DNA of 64,000 nt from Kitagawia praeruptora (GCA_037693485.1 CM075346.1:49088001-49152000); one strand, 5' to 3'; positions 42,270 to 55,469 are shown, counted from the first letter of the stretch. The notes: generated from the sequence alone by a model not told the origin. Made by a program: numbers and translations.

Positions 42270-43692
42270 CTACAACGCAATGTTAGCAATTGAAATAAAT
42301 ATTTTAGTATTTGAGAGAATTAATTCATGAAGAACTACAGATTATGGAAGTATCAGAAATACATTACAACCTCAAGATTCCATAGGTACTAAATTAAGAT
42401 CTATAAAACAAAACAAATGTAGAATAAAATATTGCAGCTGCTCTGCAGATGAACAAAAAGAAAACATAAACTATGATTACTTACAATTGTAGAAAGTAAG
42501 ATAAACCAAAACACATGTCTCGAAGGCAGAATTTGAATAATTTTAACACTAGAAAACAATCAAGAGCCCTGTCAAATACTTCAGATTCATAAATTATTCA
42601 GAAATTTGTTGCTTAATTGTGGCGTTACCCCCATTTGTAAAGAAGAACCCCAACAATCTGGAAACGAATATAAGATCTACCATGCATGCATTTGTAGGAA
42701 ACAAGTCAGATATGGAATGCAAGGAGCTTTTCAAGTCCATCTTTATGACAAGCTTACCTCTATGTAAATGCAGAAACACATAAAACCCTGTTTGGAGACT
42801 TAGAACTTTAGTGATGGTGAATGTAATAGGGATGAAAATATTGCACAGAATTCATGCAGGTATCAATCGCAAAATGAAAATAGTTCAGATCATGTTAGTA
42901 GTTGTCCTTACCCATCAATGACTGAGGAAAGGGCAATACTTGGTCTAAGGAGTGAAGTGGGTCCTATCCCTCTACGGCTAGTAGCTCTCTAATAGATAAT
43001 AAACTTAGCAGGGGTTTAAAAAGAAAGAGACAATCTGAAAATTCAAGTACAGGCACCCCAGCACATCAGTTGCTAAAAAGAGATGAGGTCGATGCATATT
43101 GGTCAATCAATAATAAACAGTTTAACATGTCAAAAGTAAAAAAAAAGGGTCGTTCCTTTACAACAAAAAAGGAAAAATTCTTCAACACATAGAAGAATAC
43201 ACTCAAGAAGAATACATAATCCAAAAGAAGTACAACAAAATATAAAGCACACATATTATTCATATCTTGTAACAAGTAGATGAATACACATATAATAGAT
43301 GTAGCAGCCCCAAATACAACAAAATACACATAGAAGAATACATTGATAGGGGATTATACCTAAAATCGAAGGCCCAAATCCACTGAAACCCAAAGCCCCA
43401 AATCTAAAGTCCCAAATCCGAGGCCCTGAAATCGAAAAGAAAACCTAACTAGTCGAAGTTTAAGTGAAGAAATCAAATCAATTAAACTCAAAGAACCCCT
43501 AATTTGAAAAACCCCTAATTTGAAGAAACTCGAATTTAAAGAAGCCAAAGCCTAAAAAACAAGCCATATTCAATTAAAAAACCCTAATTTGAACCAAATA
43601 TGTACTAATTAAAGAGAAAAAGAAAAAAGAGAAACGAGAGAGTTGAGATTTTAACGGGACGAGAAAGAGCTACAGTAAGGTGAGAGAGAAAG

Positions 43693-43776
43693 CGAGTGAG
43701 AGATAAAGAGAATAAGAGTAAGAGAGAGATGCATCGAGTGAGAGAGAAAGAGAATAAGAGTTAGAGAGAGATGCAG
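43693..43776. repeat. 42-bp GA-rich tandem duplication
   Basis: CGAGTGAGAGA.AAAGAGAA... at 43693-43734 and again at 43735-43776 with four differences by eye, inside a purine-rich tract running to about 43620. On the minus strand this is CT-rich, like a plant 5' leader, and is followed downstream by a 62-codon open frame at 43548-43360. Confidence 0.8.
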
Positions 43777-45941
43777 TGAGTGAGGCGCTAAAAAGGCCGC
43801 TCTTTTTGTTTTGACGAAAAAAAGGTCGCTCTTTTATTTCACCCGTAACTGTGCCATCCAATATAACTATTCCTATTTTCATATTTTTTATTTTCATATT
43901 TTTGTACAAAGAAATGTGTGCGGACGATGATTCAAATCGGAATATAGTTGAAAACGTTTAAAATTTTATAAAACATGTGATTTTTTATTTTTAATAAATT
44001 ATATATAATTTAACTGAATTTGGAATTTTTAACACATTTTTTAAAATTTTAAAATATATTTTTGTGTCTTATTGGTAAATTTTGTTGTTTATATAAAATA
44101 AATAAATATTTTTAATATAATTTTTTTAACTTGTTATTCTAAGAAAGGTTTTAAGAATTTTTTTGAAAGGCGTTAATCAACCAACCAACTAATCAAATAT
44201 ACCTTGTTTTACTTAGAATAGTATAGTATACATTATTCTAAAGTATTTTTGAATTTTTATTTTTTAAAAAATTGTAAATTTTTAATTTAATAATAAATAT
44301 AAATTGAAAAATTAATAAATAAACACGGTTAATATTTAAAAACAATAACTCATTTGTATGGAAAATAAAAATGAATTATTTTAAAGGTAAATGTGATTTT
44401 TAAATAATTAAACAATTTTTTGGTAAAAAAATTCAAAATTGAGTTTATTAATGATCTAAGGTAACATATCATCTATGTTGCCAACATCCAACACTTTAAA
44501 GCTAAAGTAACATCACCTTTGTGGCTAAGGTAACACAAAAATAAAATGCTATGGTAGGTCCAAAGTAACATGCTAAGGTAACATATTCTAGCAACATTCA
44601 TGAAAAAGATGTTCCGATAGCCCATCTATGACGTAGTGTTAGACCATATATCTCTATAAGATTTGAAAACATAATGGTTAAAGAACAAGTTATCTATATT
44701 GATCACATAGGGCATCATAATATCTCTATTTAAGTCACAAATCATGATGTTAAAACATCAACCTATCCTATGCTAGCATGGCAAGTTCTAAATCTCAAGA
44801 TCCACTCTCGTTTCGCAAGAGATTAACAATTCAATTTAGATGTTAGCTACGAATATAAAAGCATTAAGATTAACCATACGAGGATATCAAGAATTCACCA
44901 CACACATATCTTTAAAGCAATCAAACTACTAAGTTACATAGATAACTCCTTTAGAATCCCATGACAACGATTAGTTCATAATTGAACCGTTCGTCACCAT
45001 GGGATTTAATGAAAACATGATATAAAACAAGATATGAAAGAAAGTAATAATATTATTAAAACAAAGAGTTGAGAAAACAAATCTATAATCCAGAATAACG
45101 CCTAAGAAAAGAACACAAAAGATGTAGTAGATCTTGATCCGTTGCTTGTCACGAGCGTTGAATCTCCTTCTCCTTTTCTCTCTTGCAATTCTACGTTATG
45201 CTAAAATAATAATGTGATTTTACGATGATACAATGAGTTTAAATAGGCCCTAGAAGTCTTGTCCAGCAAGAAACTACCAAAACAAAGTTATAATAGAATT
45301 TCTGCAAAATACGTTTCCTAAACTGATTCTGTTTTGAAGGAAAATTCGTAACTGACTTTTCTTCAGTATTTCTGGGCCGTTCCAGTTGTATTTGGACATC
45401 TTAACCACTTTAGAATGAAATAAAATCTCGTTAGCTTCGTGTAGACAGTAAGATCGTCCAAAACAGAATTGTAGAACTCAAGATATGGCCAAAACAATAA
45501 ATTAGGATTTTCAGGATAAAAATTCTGAATTTCCAGCAAAGACACCGCGCCGCAGCGCGCTCTCCAGGCTTCACCGCACCCTGGTCACTGTCCACTTTTG
45601 TAGAAAGTCTTCTCCTCTTCGCGTGAGCTATAAGATCGGCAGAATCGGACTTGTAGAACTCCAGATATGGCCAAAAAAGTGTAGACTGCGCAGCCGACCC
45701 GGAAAATCCGAATTTTAATCAAATTAACCTCCAACTCTCTTCGGCTTCTTTTGTCAATTAACATTCCTTCCACCTTAAACTCAAATCCACATTTAAATAT
45801 GCACTTCATATCATCCAACCTATAGATAATAATCCTGCACAAACTCGCTAAAACAAATCAAAAACACAAAATACTCGAGTCCAAGTTAATCAATTTAAGC
45901 CGAAACGAAGCGTTCCAAGTGGATATAAAATTCACTTATCA

Positions 45942-46410
45942 CACCCCCAAACTTAAACCGATGCTTGTCCTCAAGCATAAACAACTAACTAACTAACTAG
46001 TACCACTTCCGTAGGTGATCACGGTTGCATTTGGCATATGCAACAAGCCCTTTAAACCCCTAGGCAGCCCTAGTGGACGAGTAAGGTCTTGTGAGGGCCT
46101 ATATCGAATGTACCCACAAAATCCATCTATCCTAATGCAATGCAATGCATGAATGCAACTAATATGAAAATGCAATGATCCCCTTTAAACTAACCAAAAC
46201 CAACTAGCAAACAAATATCTCAAAGAAAGCAACTAAATCCAAGTAGAGCTCGACTAAGTCCCCGTATACTAACAATACATGAACAGAAACGTGCGTGTGT
46301 GCGATGCTCATCAGAAATACTCCCAAAACTAGATCAAAATCATACTCATTCTTAGCCAAGACAATCACATGTTTATAAATAGAATAGACTGTAGACACTT
46401 CATAACCTTA
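45942..46410 (-). mobile_element. Truncated internal end of the Athila-like element
   Basis: Begins with the polypurine tract (minus strand AAGTTTGGGGGTG, plus 45942-45954) and the preceding GAGGACAAGCATCGG typical of Athila/Tat-type elements. It then parallels 60853-61300 closely (GTACCACTTCCGTAGGTGATCACGG..., then GAACAGAAACGTGCGTGTGTG). Matching stops at about 46400-46410, where the rest of the element has been lost. Confidence 0.85.
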
Positions 46411-46604
46411 ACCATTTTTGGATTTTTATTCAGAATTTTAAATCACTCATAAAAATATATTTAATTTAATTTAGAATTATTTCTAAGTTAGATAACTTCC
46501 AGCTGTGAGTTCCAATATGCTTAAGATATCGATTAAGCCTTTCTTGACTTATCGAATAGTTGTTTTCTACTTCTCAAATGCCTGACTTGTCGATACAAAA
46601 CATT

Positions 46605-46950
46605 TATCAAATCGACAATTCAAGTCCTTCATACTTATACAATTCTACATCTATTCGATTCATTTTATTCAATTTCTCAAGCATCTAAACTCCCAAAACC
46701 TCTGAAAACCCTAATCTCAAAAAGCTAAATTTCTTCTTTAACCTTTATTCTTTTCTCTCTTTTCCCTATATCAATGGTATCAAATCGACAATTCAAGTAC
46801 TTCATACTTATACAATTCTACATCTATTCGATTCATTTTATTCAATTTCTCAAGCATCTAAACTCCCAAAACCTCTGAAAACCCTAATCTCAAAAAGCTA
46901 AATTTCTTCTTCAACCTTTATTCTTTTCTCTCTTTTCCCTATATCAATGG
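46605..46950 (+). repeat. 173-bp tandem duplication of a leader and start codon
   Basis: ATCAAATCGACAATTCAAG...CCCTATATCAATGG is present twice, offset exactly 173 bp (46605-46777 and 46778-46950), with about three differences by eye (for example AGTCCTTC against AGTACTTC, TTCTTTAACC against TTCTTCAACC). Each copy ends with an ATG in the same context (46774 and 46947). Only the second runs into the envelope-like frame. Confidence 0.93.
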
Positions 46951-49900
46951 CAACCGTGAAATTCAACACCAACTTTATCGCCCTAACCAGTGTTGTTGAG
47001 GCACCCAATACCAATTTCAAATGTTTTGTTCGATGGATGTCTGAGTCATACATCAAGGATGCACTTTCAGCCAACCCAACTCTGTATCTAGACCTACTAG
47101 AAGTTTTGGAGAACTGCTACTGTGGAAGTTGTGGCCCTAGAAAGCGCAATAACATCGTACATAGTCTACTACAAAATTCAGGATAAGGAAATCACTATCA
47201 CCATTGAAGACATGAATCAAGCATTGGGCTTACAACAGGAGGTGTAGATGATCAAGCTACAAATGGTGAATTGGAGGACTTCTTTGATTTCATTCACTAC
47301 TCAGATGAAATCAAACTTGGTCACTTGAATAGAAAGTTCTTGAGGAAGGAATGAAGTTATGTCTTTGCCACCATTCTTCAAGTCTTCACTGCAAGGAAGT
47401 CAAGCTATGATCAAATCAGTGCACCTGCACAGCAAATAGGCTATGCCTTATCTTATGGGAAAAAGATCAATGTTGGTCAACTCATTATGCATGAGTTGTA
47501 TGGGAGACTTGGTAAGAACTCAACCAAGAGAGGTACTGACATTTTCTTCCCTCGCTTTATTCAATCTGTACTTAATTTTAAAAATGATAAATTAATTGAA
47601 TTACCTGGGATAGATAGGAATAGAATAGGCTATCCTAGATCCATGACCAAACTCATTTTTGGTAATTTGGAGACTAGGAATGATGTGGATGTAAGACTTA
47701 ACATAACTCCCCATATGGAGGGTTTATTTAGGACTTACCCCCACAACATACCAATATTTGATTCTAGATCACAGTTAGCACAGCCCAAGCAAGTATAACA
47801 AAATGCTAACCCAGGGCTTGCTAACCAACCACCTCAACCAAACACTCTACCAAACACAGAGCCACCTACATCATCCTCTCAACAGGGTGGTGTTAGTAAA
47901 AAGGAGAAGAAGAGAAAACATGTTGCTACTGCACCTTTAACCATCTTATCTGAAGCAGCATTGGCTGTAGAATTAGGCTTAGAAAGTGGGGAACCTAAGT
48001 CACCCTTACTAAGGCCAAAGAAGAAAAAGAAATCAAAAACCACCTCTTCATTCACACAAATGGCTGAGGTTGTAAAATCAGGGGCAAGTAGCTCACTAGA
48101 TGTATCCTCTCAACAGGGTGCATCTATAGAATCAAGCATTCTCCCCAATGCATAATCCTGTATGGAGTCTGCACAAAGGAGTAATAAGGATGGCACAACA
48201 CTAAGTGGATAGCACATCACACTTGAAACTCCCTCTTTCGCTTAGGGGGAGTTGCCAAAATCAAATCTACAAGACACTTCTCTTCAAGAATCTAATACTC
48301 AAATTTCTTTGGAGCCTGCAACTCAAGCAATTGAGGAGCAAGGTATTGATCATCAAGAATTCTTTTCTCTTTGTGAGCCAATGGACTCAAGTGACTTAGT
48401 GCATGACACGTTGCTCACCACCCAGGAACCACATTCAGATGGTGAGGGAATGCAAGCTGGGGCATATCCTGATGACACCATCACCAACATAGAGGCTTCA
48501 CTAGTTTTCACTAGAGACTCTGTGCCTGTGTCAACTACTGGTGTAACTCATCGCACTTCTGTGGAGCCACCATTAGTAGAGTCAATCCATCCGGTTGCAG
48601 AAGTTGCATCTGTAACTGAGGAGTCTAGCTTGCCTAGCTCTAGCTCTGACTTTATGTCACAATGGCTGAAGCCTGTGCAACATGATAGTGCTTCAGGATC
48701 AGGATCTGTTCCACCACAATTGACGGTTGAAGCAATTCAAAGCTTAGTTGTGGATCAGATTCCTGAGTTTGTAAAGATAGCTCAGAACCTTGTCACCTCA
48801 AACATGCCAAATCCAGACTATAAAGCAATTTTGCTATGTCACAGAGATGATGTGGAGTTGCAAAAGGCCAAGATAATAGATGATGCTGAGAGAGATGGCA
48901 ATGTAGATGCCTCGCTGCATGGGAAATGTGACATTGCTCTCTCAGAAGGCCTCCAGTACCTCAGAGAAGAATACATCACATCACTAGGGTCCAATGCCAA
49001 ATCTCTCACTCCTAGTGATGTATATGAAGCACTGAATGACACCTATAAAGGAATTCTCAAAGCTGCACACTATCTTGGCAAGGGTCTCAAGACAGAAGTG
49101 AATGAATTGTGTGTAGCTACAATCAAAGAGGTACAGGAAGTGAAAAGGGATTTTGATACCAAATTTCCCCAACTGGATAATGTTCTCAAGGAGGTTCAAC
49201 TCTGCAAGTCTGAGTGCATCAAGATGGACAACTCTATGTTATTGGTCCAGGGGTCTGTCAAGACTATGGCTGCTCAGATGGCAAAATTATCAAATCAGAC
49301 AATAGATGCCAATGCCATGCTAAGGACTCTGTTTAAAAAACAATATGGAGATAAACTGGTGACTGAGGTCCCTGTGCATGAGATGACCAAATTTGAAGTG
49401 GAGAGATTGAAGGATCAATCACTATCTGGTTTTAAAGCCACTAAGTTATTCACAAAGGTGGAATCTCTTGAACCAAAAGTGGTCTCTCTCAAACAGTCCA
49501 ATGCTCAGCTGATAGACAAAGTTGCAACTCTCACTGAGCAGTTGAGCACTCAAGCCACTACCATAGCTGATGTTCTTATGCATCAACAATTGATGTTGTC
49601 AGCCATGATGAAATATATGGGTCTTCCTCTACCTGAGGAATCTATGCCTCCCACTTCTTCAACTCCAAAGGCCCCTACTAAAGTCTCAGTGCCTGTCAAC
49701 AAGCCTAAGGGGGAGAAGAGGAACTCAAAGGACTCAAAACCTAAGGGGGATCATCAGACTAAGGGGGAGAAACCTCAAGAGAAGGGCATATCAATCAATG
49801 AGGGTGGTCATCCAAGAGCAAGAGAGAAAACTCATGTGTCAGGCAAAAGTAAATCCAAAGTTGATGAGCCTCCAACCTCTCTGCCAGTTGTCACTCTACC

Positions 49901-50687
49901 AACTGTGCACATCACTACTCCTGATGGCCAAAAGCAATCTATCACCTCCACAGTGGTTGCAGGGAGTATGCCATCTTACAAACCTCTACTCTCCAAGACT
50001 GAAAGTGCCAAGCCTGTAGAAGTGAAAGTTATTACTGAGGCCAAGCTACAAGAAGTTGCTAATTCATATGTCTATCATGATAAAACCTTCTTGGAGTTTC
50101 TGAAATCCACAAGGGAACAGGTTGGTGACACTCAGTTCTATCTAAGGAAGCTGATGGAGCAGATTGACTACCTCACTGTCATACCCAAGAAAATCAATAG
50201 CTTATGGTTCAAGGAGATATTGATGGTTTCTAAATCCAAAATATGGCATCTAACCTTCAAGACCCTACAAGGCTTAATGTACTCAGAGGTGGATGCCCTA
50301 ATCAGTAGGATTGAGAAGAGAGATGTAAATGAGAACAATAAAAGTCTCTACAATGACTTGAGGGATGAGCAACCAACCAGATTGCCTGAGGTGATGACAA
50401 ATCCAAGGATAATTATCTACCAATCTGGCACAAGAATTGACGAAATCCAACAGTTGATCATTCCCAAGCATCTGGTCCCCAACAACAGAAACCTTATCAT
50501 TGCCATTGTGGAAAAGATAAACAAGAAGAAGGGTGTAAGAACAGCAGAAGAATTGGAAGCCATATCCTATCTCAGATCATACATTGCATCTGGCATTGTA
50601 CCTGAATCTGCTAAGTTCAACTCAAGCAAGGATGGTGATCAAGACAAAGATGGAGACAAGAGTGATGGAAGGAGAAGACATCACATG
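46947..50687 (+). pseudogene. Degenerate second copy of the SIRE-type envelope-like ORF
   Basis: From ATG 46947 one reading frame covers most of 46947-50687, about 1,247 codons, nearly the length of the intact ORF at 8645-12292. It is broken by in-frame stops at 47352, 47796, 48153, 48210 and 48243 and by a pair of compensating shifts between about 47110 and 47260. The last 812 codons, from 48252, are open. Shared with the intact copy: MAT start, LRKE followed by an aromatic stretch (SYVFATILQVF), a QIGYALSYG motif matching QIGYSLLYG, a Ser/Thr/Pro-rich middle, a coiled-coil region (about 49250-49600), Lys-rich KPKGEK repeats, and a C-terminal domain ending near SYLRSYIAS. It is cut by insertion of LTR F at 50688. 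No pol lies upstream, where the Athila fragment abuts. Confidence 0.8.
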
Positions 50688-53600
50688 TGTAAGAACCCAA
50701 ATTTTGGGTAGAATTAAAACTTTTCTTATTTGGATTAAGTGCATCAGTGAATAGTGTTTCCATCGTGAATAGTGTTTTTCATGGATGAATAGTGATTTTG
50801 GGAACCAAGAAATTTTTCACACCACCCTATGTAAGAGACATGGTATGGATATTTCGAAGTCATATTAGTGATTCACGGAGTAAATAAGTGTATGCAAAGA
50901 CGATCGGAATTCAGAAATTCCAATTTCTATTTTTGTGTAACATTTGACCAGACACTGAATTATATATTGTTATATTCAAGAAATGAGATATTAAATTTAA
51001 GGATTTGAGGATTTAATATTTTAGAATTTTATTATTTTTGATTTGGGGATTTGGAACGAAAACCACAGAGATGGTGAAACGAGCGTTCTAGAAACCGCTG
51101 AAACTTTACAACGAGATTAAAAGATAAAGCGAACGAATTATGGAATTTGGATTGAGTTCATTACAAGATTAAAAATCCTACATGATCATCAAGAGAATTA
51201 TATGATTTAATCAAAGATTAAATCAAGAACAATTAGGAATTTAAGTGATTAAAACACTTGAATCATTTCAAAGTACAAAACAATTAGCAAAGCTTCTCCA
51301 AGACTCTTTGCACAAGCCCCAAGGTGAGACATCAATATTATCCTAAACATCTGATAATATCTAGATATTATCCTAAACATCAATAATTCAAGAGATTAGT
51401 TCAAAGACAAGGCAAAGAAACTCCATTCTCTCATCTCTGCCAAAACTGCCCAGCAGAACCAAGCTCAAGAAGAAATTTCATATCTCCATTTCTATCCATG
51501 ATAAAATCACCAAATTTTAACCATAGCTTCTCCACTCCATGGGTAATAGTCTCGCAAACTTTCATGGTATTCTAATGAGTGTAGTCTAGTCAAATCTCCT
51601 CCCCAAGAAGAAACCAAACTATCCAGATTGTTTGACAGTTTCTGTGATGATTTTCAAACTGCCATATCTCCTTCATTCCTAAATGAAATTTAGTGTTCCT
51701 TATCTTTTTCGAAAGCTGGTTAGATGCTCTACAACTCTTCTTTAGGAGCCTCGTCCAGAAAAGCATGGTAAGGTCCTCGGTTTTGCAGTTCTTTGAACTG
51801 ATGAATAGTAACTCCGAAGTGATTAACTAGTTTTCTTGTTTTGTTCTTAAGGTTTAAGCTATATAAAGACTATCTAAGGCTTGTTGAGTGTTTATAAACA
51901 CTTGATAGTGTTGCTAGAGCTTCCAAGAAGGTAAACCCTCAACCCACCCTTGAGTTTTATATGAGATTTGATGGTGTTTATGACTTGTATACATGATTTA
52001 GAGCATGTATGTTGTGTGGGTGTTATAAAAAATGATAAAATGGGTTTTGTGGCTCCAAGACCTGTTGAGACAGTGAGGGAGATGATGAATAGTGAATATG
52101 AGTCTTGGGTATTGATTGAATGATTATTTGGGTTGTTCGAAAATTGGATTATTCATTTTTAAGCAGTCATAATGTCGAAATTTACTTAGGTGTTAAAAAC
52201 AGAGCATGTACGAAACTGTAAGTTTCTTTCAAGGTTGAGGACCTGCCATGAACTTGTAGATCTTGATTGATAGATCGTTTTGGAGAAAGAATCGAAGCAT
52301 TTAGACTTACGGTTTAGGAGATATGGTCGATTTTGTAAAAGTCGTTGGAAACCATAAGTGGAAGTTCGTAATTGAAATTGAACCCCCTTACTATTACTAA
52401 TTCAGTGGCGAACCTTGGTAATTAAATATTAGAGATCATAAGGAAGGTATTGGAAAAAACCTCATGTCAAACAGATCGTTTTTCGATTTTATAGAAATGT
52501 TCGAATCGAGGTTAAGCGCGAACAAACCCCTTAAAAGTATACTTGGTTATGACTTTGGTAAATCACTTAGGAAACGAGCGATAAAACTCGAGATATAATC
52601 TTGGTTCGTAAATGACCAACCTTAGAACTTACACGACTTAAGTATATACCAAGTGTGAGTATAACGACATGTCTTAATAATGAACAAATGTCGGATCGTA
52701 TCGCTGATAAAAATGAGTTACACTAAAGGGTGCATAGCGAGATAACTCGAAAACGTGTTTCGACTTAAGTTAAGTTTATACTTAGCCTTTTTAAAAGTAT
52801 AAGTGATTAACCTCGGATATTGTGACTATTGCTAGATCACCAGATTGACCAGAGGCACACTACCCCTACAGGATTACCAGGCAAGTTTCCAATACTTTGG
52901 AACTGTTTTTGTTATAATATATATGATTGATTGTTGTTATACATATGCCATAGCATGCATGCCTACTTTCAGAATTATATTGTGATACTTGTTCCATGAG
53001 ATGTTATTGGCTTATAAGCTAGATATGATATATTAGTTATAAGCCGGATTTTGCTAAGACCCTTAGTGAAGGGCATATGATCTTCATTCTTCGAAAATAG
53101 ACCGGGAGTCGGTATTTTGTAATATATAAATAGTCGTGGAAACCCGGAGGGATTCCAGCGACAGATTATTATTTCGAGGATTGTTATTCGATTATGAATC
53201 TTTCGAGGAATGTTATTTGAATATTACCTTAGTGGAGGAATATTTAGCGAATATTATTTAAAATATTCATTTAGAGTTTATTTAGTTAATGAATATTATT
53301 TGGAATAATTATTCGAGTTTATTTATTTAATGAATATTATTTTTAATATTCATTTGAGCTTTATTTATTTAAATGAATATTTTACTTCGTTCAAATATTG
53401 ATTAACTAAATTATTTCTGAGTCAAATATTATCTTCGATCTTCGAATATTATGTAAATTATTTCTGAGTCATATAATGATTATTTTATCGAGGAAGGTTC
53501 TCAAGACTCTATTCTTCCTTCGAATATACTTTCCAAAATATAAGGGAACCTTACTTGAGAGCTGTTATTTCTTTGACTGCCCGGTCATATACTTGTTAAA

Positions 53601-54171
53601 CTGTTATTTTACTTCGCAAATTGGTTGCTACTCATCAAATTGAGTTTTTGTATTACTTCCTCATTATTCGAGGGGCAAGATTGTTGGAACAAGTCGATAT
53701 CCATTAACAAGCATCAGCTTGGGAAATATTGGTGAATTTTCCTTTCTAACTAGATACGACTACTTTGTTGAGTCTTATCAACAAGTATTATACTTGGGGA
53801 AAGGGGGACGAGCTTTACGTTTCAGAGTCATGGATTAACTTGAACTAGGAGTATTTGTGTAAGAGGCTGTGGGATAGTCCATCAATGAAAATCGGTGTAA
53901 GAGGCTGTGGGACAGTCCATCCTTGAAATAGGGTCCGAGTAGCGCCGATCCCATCTATGCCCAACCGTTGGCTAGGGGAGATCCGGCGTATGGTGGTGTC
54001 CATTTGTTCTTCCTTCTACATGTAGAGAAACAAATTTTGAGATGTACAACCTGCGACTGATCATCGTAAGGTGGTGTCATCTGGCGCGACATACTCCAGT
54101 ATTAGTTTATCATCCAGAATCTATTTATTTTCTGCAACATCATTAATCACTAGTACAGAATAGGCTTTTAG

Positions 54172-54545
54172 CATCGGTCAAAATAGGCATTAGGCGTCGG
54201 TTATTGGGCGTAGTATATGAAGGCGACACTATAGGTATAGACCTATGGCGTCGGTTAATTGAGCGACGCATAAAATATACTATTGGCGTCGGTTATTTAA
54301 AAAACCGATGCCTAAAGTTGCTTATAGCGTCGGTTGATTAAGTAACTGACGCATATTCTCAAACTATAGCGTCGGTTGTGTTAAAACACCGACGCATAAA
54401 GTGTGTTTTAAGCATCAGTTGTGTCCAGAACCGACGCATAAAATCTGTTTTAAGTGTCGGTTGTGTCCAGAACCGACGCATAAAGTCCAAATTTTTAAAC
54501 ATTTTTTAGGCGTCGCGTTTCTCCATAACCGACGCATAAAGTCCA
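54172..54545. repeat. Left subterminal repeat array of the CACTA element
   Basis: About ten copies of GCGTCGGTT or AACCGACGC, many in facing pairs such as GCGTCGGTTGTG...ACCGACGCATAAA that could form hairpins. These are the expected binding sites for a CACTA-encoded DNA-binding protein. Confidence 0.88.
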
Positions 54546-54759
54546 AATTTTGGGGAAAAAAATAAATATTAGAATTTCAGAAACCTTTTAGCCCATCACA
54601 GCAAATACCACATTATGTAATAAGAATCACACTACATAATAAAAGCTGACCAAATCTGTACACCAAATATAATCTCGAATGAGATCTAATTAAATAAGAA
54701 ATACAATAATCACTGCTAACAACTACCAACAACCAAGTAGACATACTGATATATTTCTC

Positions 54760-54985
54760 TATCTGGAGAATAGTTTTCTCAAATGTATTGAAGGAACAGT
54801 TTTCACAGGAGATGAAATATGTCTTTCCAAAGGTGAAGCATTTTTTACAAAAGGTGCTCCAACAGCTGAGCAGAAGAAGGGCGGTCTGATGGTACGCTGC
54901 AAACACAATCTTACAAAATCCTTGCTATCCTCTGACAGATGTTCAGGGATTGCAAGAAGCTCCTTGCTATTTCCAATCTTGAAAA
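54760..54985 (-). pseudogene. MAPKKK (YODA/MAPKKK3-like) kinase-domain fragment
   Basis: On the minus strand FKIGNSKELLAIPEHLSED, then KDFVRLCLQR, then VKNASPLERH. This is the end of the kinase domain (subdomains X-XI) of plant MEKK-type MAPKKKs, where the family has a LCLQRNP...RP...QLLEHPFVKN segment. A short deletion after CLQR shifts the frame, so RPSSAQLLEH reads in the next frame, and a second shift restores it at FVKN. Kinase core motifs are absent. Captured genomic fragment, not functional. Confidence 0.82.
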
Positions 54986-55369
54986 ACATAAATGCCAAAA
55001 AGCAATTAAAACATAAAGGTTGCAAATATCAAGCATGATTGAGAACAGTGGCTGCATATAAATTAGTTGATCCTGATTCTTTAATCAACTTTGATCCTGA
55101 TTCTCTATTCAACTTTAAAGTGTTTAAAGTTTGGCAAAGCATTACAATAGTATCCTACTCCTATGCTGGCACCCTAACTCCCCTAAAATCCTAAGGCATA
55201 ATAGTTCTAAATAAGTCACAGTAAGAAAAGAAAATTACTACCTATTTTAAGATGAATTCTTTTATTGGATGATTAAATCTTAGGCTATGTAGTACCTGGT
55301 TGTACCTTAGAAGCTTATTGATTTTAAATTGTTTTCTTGAAAGGCCAAACTTTAACCTTCCCGCTCTAC

Positions 55370-55469
55370 CTGCAAATCATAGGCCAGGAAATTTTTAGGG
55401 AAAGATTCAATGGAACCATAATTGCATGCAGCAGTGAACAACAGCCTGTCAACAACATCCAATATGGTG
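55370..55469 (-). pseudogene. Unidentified exon-like fragment between MSH1- and MAPKKK-like pieces
   Basis: On the minus strand GCATGTAG, a 100-bp open stretch (ILDVVDRLLFTAACNYGSIE, ending FLAYDLQ), then GTAGAGC. The AG and GT borders and open frame suggest a captured exon. I cannot name the gene. Confidence 0.35.

Larger units (their letters stand above)
40225..44638. mobile_element. CACTA transposon, 4.4 kb, with captured gene fragments
   Basis: Ends are TACTACACCATAAACAGCCT (first C mutated to T) and, inverted, CACTACGTCATAGATGGGCT. The three-base duplication TTA flanks it (40222-40224 and 44639-44641). Subterminal GGTAACAT/ATGTTACC words are dense at 40240-40480 and 44450-44600. No transposase is visible, so it is non-autonomous. 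The interior holds a PDS5-like exon, another exon-like piece and a leader-like purine tract, all reading on the minus strand. It landed in the Athila-like LTR. Confidence 0.88.
39805..45941 (-). repeat. 3' LTR of an Athila-like element, split by a CACTA insertion
   Basis: Left end TGTTAACACAATATCACGCAAG... matches the LTR at 59312 (TGTTCGCACTTATTCACGCAAG; both continue GTGGTCA and TTCGTTCCCACAGAGA-like). The right end CACTTATCA at 45941 matches 60852. CACTA element 40225-44638 with its TTA duplication lies inside; without it the LTR is about 1.7 kb. The shared internal landmarks include CTATGCTAGCATG, CCTTCTCCTTTTCTCTCTT and GTTCCAAGTGGATATAAAA. Several A-rich non-coding blocks; no gene. Confidence 0.85.

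Noticed and set aside
43066..43329. 87-codon Phe/Leu-rich minus-strand frame as a membrane protein
   Set aside because: A-rich DNA on the plus strand yields Phe-rich translations by composition alone; there is no supporting homology or exon border.
38378..44641. A single CACTA element from 38381 to 44638
   Set aside because: The three bases flanking these two ends do not match (TCT and TTA), whereas 40222-40224 and 44639-44641 are both TTA and a CACTA-like end starts at 40225.
54172..54545. Regularly spaced short repeats resembling a CRISPR array
   Set aside because: The units are inverted pairs at both ends of a transposon with CACTA termini in a eukaryotic sequence; they are subterminal repeats.
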